Source: Megamerina dolium
Taxonomy: Eukaryota > Arthropoda > Insecta > Diptera > Megamerinidae
Reading direction: 5' to 3'
DNA length: 64,000 bases
NCBI GenBank assembly: GCA_963854835.1
Contig: OY978526.1
Span: 94,681,904-94,745,903, forward strand
Shown: one piece after another, positions 1-10,802 of the stretch
Position numbering within the stretch: position 1 is the stretch's first letter
Layout: every line of letters starts with the position of its first letter
Notes under the pieces: generated by a model
The model's database searches: none
What the model was told of the DNA's origin: nothing
The model's input: the letters and a program-made list of their open reading frames with translations, nothing else
Translations under genes and position numbers: made by a program

Positions 1-638
1 CATATCCTGCTTATGAGCTGGTGCATGCAGGCGAGCAGCTCATCGCCTCCGGTCTTAAACAACTCGGCAGGCAGGTCATCAACATTTGCAGCTTTGTTGT
101 TCTTCAGCCTTAAAATGGCCGTTCGTAGCATCGCTATTCAGTAGCGTGGAGAAGTGTTCCCTCCATAGGCTCAGTACACTTTGGACATCTGTAACCAGAT
201 TCCCATTTCCTTTACGACAAGAAGAGGCTCCGGGATTTAAACCGCCACTCAGGCGCTTGATCTTTTCGAAGAATTTTCGAGTCTCATTCCAGTCTACACA
301 TCTCGATCTCCTACACTCGCATCTTTTTAGCTCTTACGCCTAAAAAACATCTCTCGGCACTCCTTTTCTCTCTGTGCCGCACCTTAAGAGCTGGCGTTGC
401 GCCTGCACGCAGGATTTTTCTGTAGACGGCGTCTTTCTCTGCGGTAGCATTGCGACACTCCTGATCTGGTACCACCAGTTACCATGTTTCCTGTTGCGAC
501 GAAGTCGATCAGCCTCATTCCGTTATCGGAGGAATTCTGGTGGAGGCTGAATTTTCCGACAGTTGGATCAAAAGTACCTTCCTTGCCCACCCTGGCATTA
601 AAGTCGCCAAGCACGAAATTTTCTTCAAATTTTGACAA
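1..638 (-). mobile_element. RTE-like LINE copy, internally deleted
   Basis: Reading right to left, the minus strand holds part of the endonuclease domain (GDFNARVGKEGTF, then FVATGNMVTGGTR), then the Lys/Arg-rich linker (RKFFEKIKRLSGGLNPG), then the start of the reverse-transcriptase region (ELFKTGGDELLACMHQ). Comparison with the long copy at 38.0-40.6 kb shows two internal deletions, one after TGGTR and one between the linker and the RT start. The copy runs off the left edge of the window. The endonuclease resembles proteins often mis-annotated as craniofacial development protein 2, which belong to the RTE/BovB group; the clade assignment is from memory. Confidence 0.85.
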
Positions 639-1189
639 ATATGCTCACAAATTTTTAGACGTTGAAGCGACTATTGTGCGCTTGTGCGTTGTGCGATTAA
701 TTGTTTGTTCAAAAATTTTGTTAATCAAATTATTCGAATAATCAATCAATTCGCTTAATCAAAATTGTGATTTATTAAAATTGAAATTATTCGATTAATC
801 AGAATATTGATATTTTTATTTATTCTTTGTTTTTGAAATTTTCTTTGGGAATAAAAATTTTTAACGCACTCTCATATTTCCTTTGGGAATAAAGTTTTAA
901 ACGTATTCTGACATTCATAGCTTTGGAAAGCTTACTATCTACTTTGTATTGAGGAAAATATTATAAATATTTTGAACATTTTATTTGAATAATTTTATTC
1001 TGATTGATCGAATAAATTTTTGAATATTCAAAAAATTTGGTTATTCGAATAATTTTATATTTGATTAATTAAAATCTTTAAACAAACGATTAATTGCACA
1101 GCCCTACTTTATTCTGAAATTGCAATTCCTCTGTAGTATTTCAATTCAAATAAAACCGGCGCAATTGCACTAATGCGAACACGACGACA
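639..1189. other. AT-rich non-coding DNA
   Basis: No gene is seen. A phrase of about 25 bases around CTTTGGGAATAAA occurs twice (about 842 and 881), and blocks rich in TTCGAATAAT recur, which suggests an old unrecognised repeat. Confidence 0.5.
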
Positions 1190-1274
1190 AAATAAGTGTT
1201 GCAATTATTATTCACAAAATCCAGTGATCGAACAGGGTTGATTCGAGTAGAATTAAACGTTGACAAATTAAAAC
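1190..1274 (+). mobile_element. LTR fragment (3' part)
   Basis: This matches the last 85 or so bases of the LTRs at 18.8, 36.2, 49.4 and 57.0 kb (AAATAAGTGTTGCAATTA, then CCAGTGATCGAACAGG, then GAATTAAACGTT). A Harbinger-type MITE begins a few bases after it, probably inserted into the LTR end. Confidence 0.75.
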
Positions 1275-1279
1275 AGTAA

Positions 1280-1550
1280 TAGCCTAGACAGACGGCAGCC
1301 TAATTTCGGATTACCGGCGCACTTAATCCGAATAAAATAATAACCTGACAGACGGCAGTATTACGGATTAACTAAACAGCTGATTGCTGTTTTATAAGGT
1401 CTGTCCACTTACATTACTATCACTATCAATTTCTGTCGTCTATCACTCTCGATATGAGAAAATCTACAAGAAGTACGTGAACTGAAAACTATCAGAAACT
1501 TGTAAATTGACATTCACCGTTCGTAATTGACAGCTGGATTTATTTGTTCG
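1280..1550 (-). mobile_element. PIF/Harbinger-type MITE, one-sided fragment
   Basis: It starts with TAGCCTAGACAGACGGCAG just after TAA, and matches the reverse complement of the right half of the complete element at 56434-56961 as far as about 1550. The other end is missing. The TAA next to the terminus fits the three-base TWA target preference of Harbinger elements. Confidence 0.85.
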
Positions 1551-2229
1551 GGAAATTGAGATAATTACCTAAATTTCATAGAAATTGCTTTAACCCTAGA
1601 AAATGACAACAATTTACATCTATTGTGAATAATTTATAAAAAAAGGAAAAAGCAGAATAAGAATAGTTTTATTTAAATACGAAGATGAATGAATAATATA
1701 CTATTGATAGAAATATAAAACAATATAAGGCACGTATTTTGTGACAAAGGCGTATTAATTTACCTAAGGGAGGAAAAATTTGTGGATTGTTGTGCAAGGA
1801 GAAATTTGCGGTGCGGCTTCAACCTCTCTTCCATAAGTATTTTGAGTGTTCCTGTAATAATTAAGTTGTTATTATGTTGTGATAAGACAAGACCGATCTA
1901 CAATATCACCATACACCATTTATATATGTCACATATTTTGCTAATATTGAAAAAAATGTTTAAAAATGTGAAAATTATATCCAATTATATTTTTTTCTTT
2001 TCTCACAATGTAAATGACAATATTCAAATTGGCAATAGTGAGAATCAACGGTAATAGTATTATTGCCATTATGGCTGTAAAAGCATAACTTGTTGCTGAT
2101 GTTTGGTTTTTTATAATGCGAATGCTTAGGTCTTGGATAGATGTTAGATAGTTTATGGACCTTTTATGCAACCCGTTTGCCGTTCTGACATCTACTTCCG
2201 TCTTCTCCCTTGTATATTCTCCTGAGACT
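1551..2229. other. Non-coding stretch, nothing recognised
   Basis: AT-rich. Short open frames near 1782-2171 on both strands lack recognisable motifs and look accidental. Confidence 0.5.
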
Positions 2230-2273
2230 CTGCGACACTGCCTCTAGGTAAAGTCCTAGAGGCAGTGTCGCAG
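2230..2273. repeat. Perfect 19-bp hairpin
   Basis: CTGCGACACTGCCTCTAGG (2230-2248), a six-base loop (TAAAGT) and the exact reverse complement (2255-2273). The GC-rich stem stands out from the AT-rich surroundings. It could be a transposon end-to-end junction or a small-RNA hairpin; the sequence does not say which. Confidence 0.9.
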
Positions 2274-2540
2274 GGACATTATCTTCCTTGAGGCCCACGT
2301 TGAGGAATAATTTGAAAGGTTATCTTTTGTATGTATAGCTCTTGAATGAACATTTCTGAGCTCACCACAATTAAAAAAAAAATTGGTGATAATAATTCTA
2401 AGGCATCAAATAGATATGATGTTACGGATCGTTTTGTAATCGCTTGAAGTCCTGGAAGATGTACCTTGTTGCGTAATTTTTCGTTTGTTTCTTCGTTAAC
2501 CCAAGAGTGTTTATGATACCGCAGTCATCATTTGATAAGT

Positions 2541-4847
2541 ATTACCGAACAGCAATATAAAGAATTTTTCTCAACTCTTGGTAGCAAATTCTTGGTTGCT
2601 GGCGATTTCAACGCCAAACACACTCACTGGGGCTCCCGATTAATAACTCCAAAAGGCAAAAGACTATGTTCAATCATCACTAACCACGGCTACGATGTTA
2701 TTTCAAATGGTCAACCGACATATTGGCCGACGGACAAGAGGAAAATACCCGATCTCATAGACTTTGGAGTCGCCAAAGGTTTGCAGATGGAAAATATCTC
2801 CACAGAGTGTAATTATGATCTATCATCTGACCACTCACCCACGGTAATATCTATAAAATCACCAAGCCCCCAAAGCAATTGCGTTAGAAAGAAAATAGAC
2901 TGGTTAAAATTCAAGAAATATATAAATTCCCATCTTCCTCTGAGTACTGTATTAAGAAATGGACACGATGTAGACTCAGCACTCGAAAAATTCAACCAGC
3001 TGCTCTCATTAGCTCTCAGCTCAGCCACCTGCACAAAGGTATGCAAGCAATCAAACTATAGCTCATACACACCAGCCGATATTGAATTGCTAGTAAGACA
3101 GAAAAGAAGACTCCGAAGACAATGGCAAGAATTCAGATCACCGAATCTGAAAACACAGCTACAGCACTGCACTCGAAAGTTAAAGCAAGCCTTAAAAAAT
3201 AAAAACAACAAAGAGTTAGAAGAGCACATAGCGAAATTAACACCTGGTGAAGCGTCAGACTACTCTTTGTGGAAATCAGCAAAAAAATCAAATCGGCCAA
3301 TTCTCACTGATTCCCCCATCCGTTTGAGTGACGGTAATTGGGCTAGAAGCAACTGTGAGAAGGGTTTGGCTTTTGCAAACCACCTAAAAAGTGTGTTTAC
3401 ACCCAATCCACCCTCTTCACAGTCCTCATTACCAATATTAACCTCTCAACCTTGCTCAATAACGCTCAAAATTAAAAAAAAGGACATATTCAAAGCAATT
3501 TATAAAGATTTAAACCCAAAAAAATCACCTGGTCCAGATAAAATTACCGGTAAAATGATAAAAGAGCTACCTCCGGCTTCAGTAATTCATCTGATGCACA
3601 TTTTCAATGCTATCCTTCGTATTAAACACTATCCCAAATGCTGGAAAACTTCAAAAATTATTATGATAGCAAAACCAGGAAAAGACCCTACAAAAGTTGC
3701 ATCGTACAGACCTATCAGCCTCCTGCCTCTACTTTCTAAAGTATTCGAAAAGCTACTTGTCATGAATATAACTCCATTTATTAATCTCAACCAACTGATT
3801 CCTCAACATCAGTTTGGATTTACAAAACAGCACGGCACAATAGAACAAGTCCACCGCATTGTAACTCTGATAAGGAACACTTTTGAAGAAAAAAAGTATT
3901 GCTCAGCTGTCTTTCTTGATATCACTCAAGCTTTCGATAAAGTATGGCACGATGGCCTTATTTACAAACTCAAACTATTACTGCCTGCAAATGTCTCCTC
4001 ATTGCTTAGTAGCTACCTCACGAAAAGACAATTTCTCGTACATCACAAGGATTACACAACAAATCCATTGGATATTCACGCTGGCGTTCCTCAAGGAAGC
4101 GTTTTGGGTCCCTTACTGTATCTCTTATACACTTCAGATATGCCCAACAATAACTATACATTCATATCGACCTTTGCTGATGATACGGCAATATTGTGCT
4201 CTCGCTCTAACCCCATAGAAGCTACTAAACTCCTGCAGACTCACGTCGATTCTCTCGAAATCTGGCTAGCAAAATGGCGTATAAAAGTCAATGAATCAAA
4301 GAGCGTACATGTAACCTTCACGCTAAGGCTAGATACATGTCCCCCACTTAAAATTAATGGCCAATCAGTTCCACAATGTTCCTCAACAAAGTACTTGGGT
4401 ATTCACCTCGACAGAAGGCTGACATGGAAATATCACATAGAGGCAAAGAAAACTCAGATCAAGCTTAAAATGAATCAGTTATGGTGGCTGTTACACAAAA
4501 GATCAAAGTTGAATCTTGAATACAAAGTGCTATTATATAAAGCAATCCTGAAACCAATCTGGACTTATGGTATTCAGTTTTGGGGCACCGCATCTCCCTC
4601 TAATATCGAAAAATTGCAGCGAATACAATCCAAGTGTCTGCGAATTATTGTAAACGCGCCTTGGTATATGAGGAACGTTAACATCCATCGAGATTTAAAT
4701 GTATCCACAATTTCTGAGGAAGTTGCAATGTCCTGCAGAAGCTACATTCAAAAATTACACAGTCATCCGAATCCCCTTGCTAGGCAATTGTTGCTGAGCA
4801 AGGGGCATCGTCGATTAAAAAGAAAAGACACACTGAATATGCTGTAA
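2541..4847 (+). CDS. Jockey ORF2 remnant: endonuclease C-terminus plus reverse transcriptase
   Basis: The open frame has about 768 codons inside the element; three more upstream codons are target-site DNA. Counting residues from the frame start at 2532, GDFNAKH (24-30) and SDH (99-101) are from the apurinic-type endonuclease domain. Reverse-transcriptase landmarks follow in order: SPGPDKITG (332-340), SYRPISLLP (391-399), FGF (428-430), FLDITQAFDKVW (461-472), GVPQGSVLGPLL (518-529) and the catalytic FADD (548-551). The product would copy its own RNA at nicked target DNA. With no 5' UTR, no ORF1 and half an endonuclease it is a dead-on-arrival copy, although its RT domain shows no lesion. There is no native start codon at the truncation point. 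Confidence 0.93.
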   Translation: MTEQQYKEFFSTLGSKFLVAGDFNAKHTHWGSRLITPKGKRLCSIITNHGYDVISNGQPTYWPTDKRKIPDLIDFGVAKGLQMENISTECNYDLSSDHSPTVISIKSPSPQSNCVRKKIDWLKFKKYINSHLPLSTVLRNGHDVDSALEKFNQLLSLALSSATCTKVCKQSNYSSYTPADIELLVRQKRRLRRQWQEFRSPNLKTQLQHCTRKLKQALKNKNNKELEEHIAKLTPGEASDYSLWKSAKKSNRPILTDSPIRLSDGNWARSNCEKGLAFANHLKSVFTPNPPSSQSSLPILTSQPCSITLKIKKKDIFKAIYKDLNPKKSPGPDKITGKMIKELPPASVIHLMHIFNAILRIKHYPKCWKTSKIIMIAKPGKDPTKVASYRPISLLPLLSKVFEKLLVMNITPFINLNQLIPQHQFGFTKQHGTIEQVHRIVTLIRNTFEEKKYCSAVFLDITQAFDKVWHDGLIYKLKLLLPANVSSLLSSYLTKRQFLVHHKDYTTNPLDIHAGVPQGSVLGPLLYLLYTSDMPNNNYTFISTFADDTAILCSRSNPIEATKLLQTHVDSLEIWLAKWRIKVNESKSVHVTFTLRLDTCPPLKINGQSVPQCSSTKYLGIHLDRRLTWKYHIEAKKTQIKLKMNQLWWLLHKRSKLNLEYKVLLYKAILKPIWTYGIQFWGTASPSNIEKLQRIQSKCLRIIVNAPWYMRNVNIHRDLNVSTISEEVAMSCRSYIQKLHSHPNPLARQLLLSKGHRRLKRKDTLNML

Positions 4848-4987
4848 AATTGCTACATCTCGCGACTCACCAAATTGTGATGGAACGTAGGGGATATCAC
4901 ATAGTTTTATTTAGCTTGTAAGATTTGAATAATTATTGTTAGTTTCTTATATTTAAGAAAGATTCAATAAAAAAAAAATAAGCTAAC

Positions 4988-5011
<24 letters not shown>
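2541..5011 (+). mobile_element. Young 5'-truncated Jockey-clade LINE
   Basis: The body runs from 2541 to a tract of about 24 A residues ending near 5011, with a polyadenylation signal AATAAA at 4966-4971. It is bracketed by an 11-bp direct repeat ATTTGATAAGT (2530-2540 and 5012-5022), the target-site duplication. Truncation removed the 5' end, including the start of the endonuclease domain. The remaining reading frame to its stop at 4847 has no interruption, and the duplication is still perfect, so this is a recent insertion. A second, older and broken copy of a related element lies at 53.1-55.6 kb. Confidence 0.95.
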
Positions 5012-5018
<7 letters not shown>

Positions 5019-5150
5019 AAGTTGATGGTTTGAGCACAATTGTGCCTTGCGTTCTGTATTTCTAGATAGTTTTTCACAAGGAAACGATTTGTCATTCATT
5101 TGTCTGGAACCTGCTAGCTTGCTTGTGTTGTGTAAGAATGGTATTCGTAC

Positions 5151-7490
5151 TATGTAACGGCCTTGCACGTTTTTTTTTCAACATCATCCTAATATGTGCC
5201 CACGCTCCGTCGCATGAGAAGGACGATGCGACCAAAGAGAGTTTCTGTCAGCGGCTTGAAGAAGTTTATGGTCACTGTCCCCGCCACGATATCAAAAATC
5301 ATCCTTGGCGACTTTAATGCCAGGGTGGGCAAGGAAGGTACTTTTGGTGTAACTGTCGGAAAATTCAGCCTCCACCAAAACACATGGTAATTATTAGTAC
5401 CAGATTTTAACACATCGACATTCATAAAGCGACGTGGCTATCTCTAGATCAACGAACTCCTTAATAGCTATGCGCGCTGTTAAGGAGTGGTACAAAGAAA
5501 TGGTAAAGACGGAGAGACGGCTTTTCAGGTGGAAGAAGAGAGATCAGGAAAGCCGCAAGTGTAAGGACATAGAGATGAGTAGGGACAGGATTGCGACTCG
5601 AAAATTCTTGGAGAAGATAAAGTGCCTAGGTGACGGTTTAAAACCATGAACCTCTTCCTGTCGTGAAAAAAATGGAAATCTAGTTACAGATGGGTGCCGT
5701 GGCTCAGTGGTTGGTGTGTTGGCCTTCTGATCTGTAGGTCGTGGTTCAATCCCCGGCTGATGCATAACAAATTTAATATCGAAAAGATTTTTCTTTCGAA
5801 CGGTACCCACCTGTCGGCAAGCAATTGGCAATTCTTCCGACAGTAACAACTTGCCATGAAAAAGCTTCTAAAAGAACTCTGTGACAAAGCTCAGAAAAAG
5901 TGATGTCGCAAGGGTCTGCCGTTCGGAACCGGCTAAAAATAAGTAGGTCCCTTCTAATACTGTCCAAAATTTAACACGCACAACAGTAATTGAAGAGAAG
6001 CTCGGCCAATAAGCCCTTCGGGGTTTTAAGTGCCACATATTTATTTTTATTTTAGTTACAGATGTACGGAGTGTACTGAGCTAATGGAGGGTGGGAAGTT
6101 TGGTGTTGATATTCCATCACCCTTTTGTAACGAAGTCAGAGAGGTTATTTCTAGGCTGAAGAACTACAAAGCTGCAGTTGATGATGGCCTGCCTGTTGAG
6201 TTGTTTAAAGCCGGAGGCGATAAGTTGCTCACTAGCATGCACAAGCTCATAAGCTGAATATGATCGTATGAAAGCATGCCCGATTATTGAAGTCTCAGTG
6301 CTTCCTGTCACCAATATTAGAAAGGAGGCCCCACAATTTCCGTGAACTACCTTGGTATAAGTCTTCTAAGCATCGCCTACAAAGCCCTATCAAGCACACT
6401 GGGTGAACACTGGTAAATCTACCATCGGTCAGATTTTACCAGTGCACCAAATCTTGGAGATCTATTTGTTTATTATAAAGGCGCTTTCGACAGTCCTGTA
6501 AGGGATTAGCTCTACACAACAATGTCTGAATTCGGCATACCTGCGAAGCTCATTCATCTTTTCAGAATGACACGGTACAACTCCCGTTGTGCAGTGAAAA
6601 TTAGGAAGGACCCCTCCCCGCGGTTTAATACCGAACGGAGTTTTAGACAAGGTGATTTGTTATCTTTGTTATCGTGCGACTTTCTCAATCTTATTATGGA
6701 GAAAATAATACGAGCTGCTGATCTACGACATAATGGCACTATCTTCAACAAAAGTGTCATGCTGTTAGCGTATGCCGACGATATTGACATAATCGGCATG
6801 AACACGCGAGCAGTCAGTGCAGCATTCTCAGAGTTGGAAAGAGAGTCGCGTCGGATGGGTCTTACGGTGAACGAGGGAAAGACGAAGTATCTAGTGTCAA
6901 CAAACAAAGAGTGCCGGCGCTTTTGAAGTAGTAAGGGACTTTGTCTATCTTGGAAACAGCATTAACACCAGCATTGACGCCATTAATGACGTCAGCCTGA
7001 TCACTCGAAGCGAAGGATCACTCTTGCTAACAGGTGATACCTTGGGGTAAGTAAGCTGTCAATTGCTTACTTAGTCGAGCTCTCTCTCGAGAAACGAAAC
7101 CACACTCTACAAGTCTCTCATCTCATCGCCTGTCCTTACATATGGTGCCGCAGCTTGGACAATTTCCACCGTAGACGAGAGAATGTCCGGAGTTTTCGAG
7201 TGAAAAATCCTACTCAAGATCTTTGGAACTATTTGCATTGGTGGCGAGTATCGAATGAGTACAACCATGAGCTGTATGAGCTGTATGCTCATACAGAAGC
7301 GAAGAACGCTTAGAAGGTGTTATATCCGGAAGCCGTTGGTTGAACGACGCAGAAGAGGCAGACCTAACCTCCGATAGAAAGATGAAGTACTGGAGAACTT
7401 GTCAGCGCTTGGAATGTATAACTGGCGTTAGCTGGCGTAGCATGCTAGATTCGGCCTAAATCGATTGTCGGTTGTAATGGCCACTTCCTG
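5151..7490 (+). mobile_element. RTE-like LINE copy split by a SINE
   Basis: Endonuclease pieces (IILICAHAP near 5187, GDFNARVGKEGTFGVT near 5308), the linker (RRLFRWKKR to LGDGLKP, about 5515-5647), then after the SINE the RT region. That region includes a fingers segment at 6140-6250, FRQGDLLS near 6640, the catalytic LAYADDIDIIG at 6765-6797 and LTVNEGKTKYLVSTN near 6860. The 3' region ends with GGTTGTAATGGCCAC near 7470-7485. Many stops and frameshifts break the frame. A SINE (5693-6052) sits in the linker region, so the LINE was there first. Confidence 0.9.
5693..6052 (+). mobile_element. tRNA-derived SINE with 12-bp target-site duplication
   Basis: The head is tRNA-like: A-box TGGCTCAGTGGTTGG (about 5699-5713) and B-box GGTTCAATCCC (about 5743-5753). 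A body of roughly 280 bases follows, ending AAGTGCCACATATTTATTT. The whole is bracketed by TAGTTACAGATG at 5681-5692 and 6053-6064, a perfect 12-bp duplication of RTE sequence. RNA polymerase III would transcribe it from the internal boxes. Other copies are at 34.3 kb (+), 40.8 kb (-), and in pieces at 8.04, 16.5 and 53.8 kb. Because it is fused to a repeated body and duplicated target, it is not a host tRNA gene. Confidence 0.95.
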
Positions 7491-8039
7491 AACTCGAACT
7501 CATTTTAACTTTTTTCAGATATCTCTATACTACTCTATACTACTACTATACTACTATATTTTCGGTGTGTTATAATGGCCAGCGAACTGGTCGATCGCAA
7601 TGGCGCCAAGACGCGCCGCTGTGGTTGTAGGCTGATAAACAGATTCATTTAAAGAACTAAATCGCTTAGTATCACTATCAAGCCCGGTTATGGAATATGT
7701 CCCCATTCTGCAGTAAACGATGTGTTTATTTTTTAGAACCGAAATATTCATAAATGTAAATTTGCCAAAAAAATTGATATGTTCCCTTTCTGCAGTTGGC
7801 AATTCATATATCTATAGACATTGCTAAATCTATTTGGAGAGTGATTTGAATCACAAATATATATTTTAGTGTTTACATTGTGCTTGAATGGATTTTTTGC
7901 AATTTCAACTTTAAATGATTTTTCATATTCTCAACTACAAATCGCTTGAAAAAAATCACGTGAAATGTTTAACTGTTGATGTCTTTTTACGGCATTGGAA
8001 TGTGTATACAAACTTTTTTGTTTGACTAGTCCAAAATGA
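7491..8039. other. Non-coding, nothing recognised
   Basis: No coding signal or repeat boundary is seen beyond a short run of TACTACTATAC units near 7530-7555. Confidence 0.5.
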
Positions 8040-8155
8040 TGTCACATGAATTATGCCATTCGGAATCGGCTAATATAACTAAATCTCGTTCAATACCGTT
8101 CAAATTTAACACGCCCAACAATACAGGAAAAGAATCTGGGCCGAGGGTTTCCGGA
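8040..8155 (+). mobile_element. Diverged SINE fragment (3' part)
   Basis: GCCATTCGGAATCGGCTAA, then TTCAATACCGTTCAAATTTA and ACACGCCCAACAATAC, follow the middle and 3' portion of the tRNA-derived SINE (compare 5915-6010). It is heavily diverged and lacks the tRNA head. Confidence 0.7.
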
Positions 8156-8688
8156 ACCTATGGTGCAACTGCCAAGTTCATATTAGTTCTTAATAGTTGG
8201 ACGTATACTGCCGGAATTTCAGTGGTTTCTAAAATCCAGGAAATGAGTTGAAATACCTTATATCTGAGAAAACATAGTAATATTTTAGACACGGTTTTAT
8301 ATTGATTTGATACTACAAATAAAAAAAATTATATGTGTAATTAAATATTGGAGTATGATATGAAACAATTTTCGTTTTCATAACGGCGTTTTAAAAAGTA
8401 GCATTTGTAAAACTTATGCAATATATATAAAATTAAATCTGTGAAATATTTATTTTAAAATTTACTTTACTTTTTTCAGATAAAATGCATTTATCGAGGC
8501 ATAAATATCCTTTTTCTCGTACAAGTTTAATAAGTAATCCAACGAAAAACTGAAAATTGTAGAACGGAATTATGCTGAAATCCGCTTTTGATTACAAATT
8601 TAAATAAAAAACAATCAAAGGCAAAGAATTATTGGAAAGATAAAACAAAAGAGAATAAAGAGTTCTTTGTGGTCGTGACAAGAGTACA
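8156..8688. other. Upstream region of the zinc-finger gene
   Basis: AT-rich and non-coding. A pyrimidine tract ending TTTTTTCAG near 8470-8480 could be a splice acceptor joining an upstream 5' UTR exon to the coding exon, but no promoter element was identified. Confidence 0.4.
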
Positions 8689-10371
8689 ATGAAGCTTTGC
8701 AATATGAACGGACCAAGCGAATCTGAAGTTGAGAGTTTACTTATGAGCCCTTGCTGGGGTCCAGCACAAAATGGCAGTCAAGACCAATATTTACTTGAGG
8801 GTCACAAATTGTTGCTTGAAACCGATATCGATTCATTGCCTAGCGATACAGAACAAAAAAATTCTCTAGATGTACTGGATAATTTCTTATTGAGCTCTTC
8901 ATCGCTGAGTGCTTTATCGGATTTGAAACCTTTACCACCGTTTACGGGTTACACAGGGCATCTATCCATAAATGGCATATCAGGGCATCATTATCATGCA
9001 ATTGCACAGAGGCTACCAGAGGAAAGCAATAACAATTATATACAAAGTGCTTATCATTCAACGAATATAAGCCTTACGACTGAAGGCTCTACAGCAATAC
9101 AACTGGCAGCAGCGACATCGATGATTGGCAGCAATGTTAATAGTGGTGTAAACAACGATACTAGTGGTGGTATCATAGGTAGCAGTAGTCACTCTTCAAC
9201 TACGGAACATAATATTGTCTCCTCGTCCACTTGCCTTAGTGAAAATGTCCTCACTCCAGATGCTGACGCTTGCTTAAGTGATGTGAAGCTCTTTAGTGAT
9301 AGTCAACTAGAAAATAAGCTTTACACAGTCGCAGAAAATTGTGTAATATCTGGTGAAAGTATAAGCAATACTGGTGGAGTTGGCAGTGACTGTTCCATTC
9401 CTGATGATCATGGTCCCCCTTCTGAAAATACAAGTGTTCGCATATACACTGACAGCAAAGATTTAACCGAGTATGTTGATATGAATTCTATCGACGATAT
9501 TGCTGCAATTATTGGTTCTGCAATAGCAGATACAACAGTGTCAAATCAAATCGACAAAGAGGATGGTCATGACACACGTGATTCCTGGATGGATTTGGAT
9601 GCATGGATTGATGGAAGCTGTGTGCAACAGGAGAACAAATTAGTTGTGTCACAGCAAGATTCATTGAATGACTTTATTTTACCGCATTCTCCCGTACACA
9701 CAAACAGTTCCACCTTGCAGAGCATATTAACACATAGTTATATGCCATTACTGCATAATCGCTTACAAAATGGTCCAGTAACGATGCCAACGATAAAAAA
9801 TGAAGCATCGAGTTCTACCTCATTTTGTCACCAACTACAACTTACATCGCCTTCCTCTTCGAGTCCACCAAGTTCTGTCGTGTCGACGACAGACAATCTT
9901 ATGGTCAATCCACGATACGTTACCAACCCACATCAATATCAAGTTTCCGTGTCTTCCATGAAATCGGATAGTAGTATTCGTAGTCCCGAAATGGTTAGAA
10001 ATTTTCCCCACACTACGAGTATAACACCGACAGGAGCACAAAAAACTAAAAGGCCGCGCTCGCAAAAGAAATCCAATCAGCAGCCCGGAGTCAATATCAA
10101 TTTTGTTGGACCCCAGCAAATGAATACCATTACACCGTCTTCGGTTGGATTTAGTACAAATGACATATCATGCTTACTAGGGAAAGAAAAAACGGTTCAC
10201 CGTTGTAGTATATGTAATCGTGGTTTCTTAAATAAAAGTAATATTAAAGTACATTTACGAACGCACACTGGTGAGAAGCCATTTCGATGTGACGTCTGTG
10301 CTAAGGCATTTCGACAGAAAGCGCATTTGCTCAAACATCAACAGATACATAAGAGAATTGGGCGTGACTGA
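8689..10371 (+). CDS. C2H2 zinc-finger protein, probable transcription factor
   Basis: One uninterrupted frame of 560 codons. The C-terminus carries two tandem classical fingers: Cys506/Cys509/His522/His526 and Cys534/Cys537/His550/His554, joined by a TGEKPF linker, with only a short basic tail after them. The first 500 residues lack a recognised domain. They are rich in Ser, Thr, Asn and Gln, with acidic patches (for example DSWMDLDAWIDG) that could act in activation, and a basic patch TKRPRSQKKSNQ just before the fingers that could be a nuclear signal. The fingers imply DNA binding in the nucleus. ATG 8689 is the first in-frame Met; MNGPSESEVE at codon 5 is an alternative start. In Drosophila melanogaster the gene numbered next to CAHbeta (CG11966) is, as I recall, a C2H2 protein, so this may be its orthologue. 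I do not assign a symbol. Confidence 0.93.
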   Translation: MKLCNMNGPSESEVESLLMSPCWGPAQNGSQDQYLLEGHKLLLETDIDSLPSDTEQKNSLDVLDNFLLSSSSLSALSDLKPLPPFTGYTGHLSINGISGHHYHAIAQRLPEESNNNYIQSAYHSTNISLTTEGSTAIQLAAATSMIGSNVNSGVNNDTSGGIIGSSSHSSTTEHNIVSSSTCLSENVLTPDADACLSDVKLFSDSQLENKLYTVAENCVISGESISNTGGVGSDCSIPDDHGPPSENTSVRIYTDSKDLTEYVDMNSIDDIAAIIGSAIADTTVSNQIDKEDGHDTRDSWMDLDAWIDGSCVQQENKLVVSQQDSLNDFILPHSPVHTNSSTLQSILTHSYMPLLHNRLQNGPVTMPTIKNEASSSTSFCHQLQLTSPSSSSPPSSVVSTTDNLMVNPRYVTNPHQYQVSVSSMKSDSSIRSPEMVRNFPHTTSITPTGAQKTKRPRSQKKSNQQPGVNINFVGPQQMNTITPSSVGFSTNDISCLLGKEKTVHRCSICNRGFLNKSNIKVHLRTHTGEKPFRCDVCAKAFRQKAHLLKHQQIHKRIGRD

Positions 10372-10802
10372 CATCACGTTAAACTTATGGTCAATGCCAC
10401 ATATAGAAGAAGCATTGTACTGCGGTTGAAAGGTTTTAAAAAATTATTGTTATGTGCAGTTTTAGGGCAATTTGCATGCTGAATTTTATATTAATTCTAA
10501 CTTTGCCCACATAACTACTCATACAGTTGTAGGTACATACATATAATGTTTGCGCTTCAACTACTCGTAATGGTTCGGGTAATGGCCTACGATTTTCAGT
10601 GTACCCAGTTTATTTATTTTTAGAAAGAAGGCAGATTTGAAAACTATTTTTGTAATGATTTACCGAATTCTTTTGGAATCTCCAAGAAGCTTTTCATAGA
10701 TTCAAATATGTCCTAAAAAAAGACATTGATAAAAATAATTACACAGGAATACACGGTTTTGTACACGGTTTGTTGCGACGCTGATTCCAAATCCATTTTT
10801 CT
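10372..10802. other. 3' flank of the zinc-finger gene
   Basis: No further coding sequence is seen. An AATAAA lies near 10810, inside the following relic, and is a possible but unproven polyadenylation signal. Confidence 0.4.

Noticed and set aside
5693..5765. A genuine tRNA gene
   Set aside because: The tRNA-like head is fused to a repeated 280-base body, and the whole unit carries a target-site duplication, so it is a SINE.
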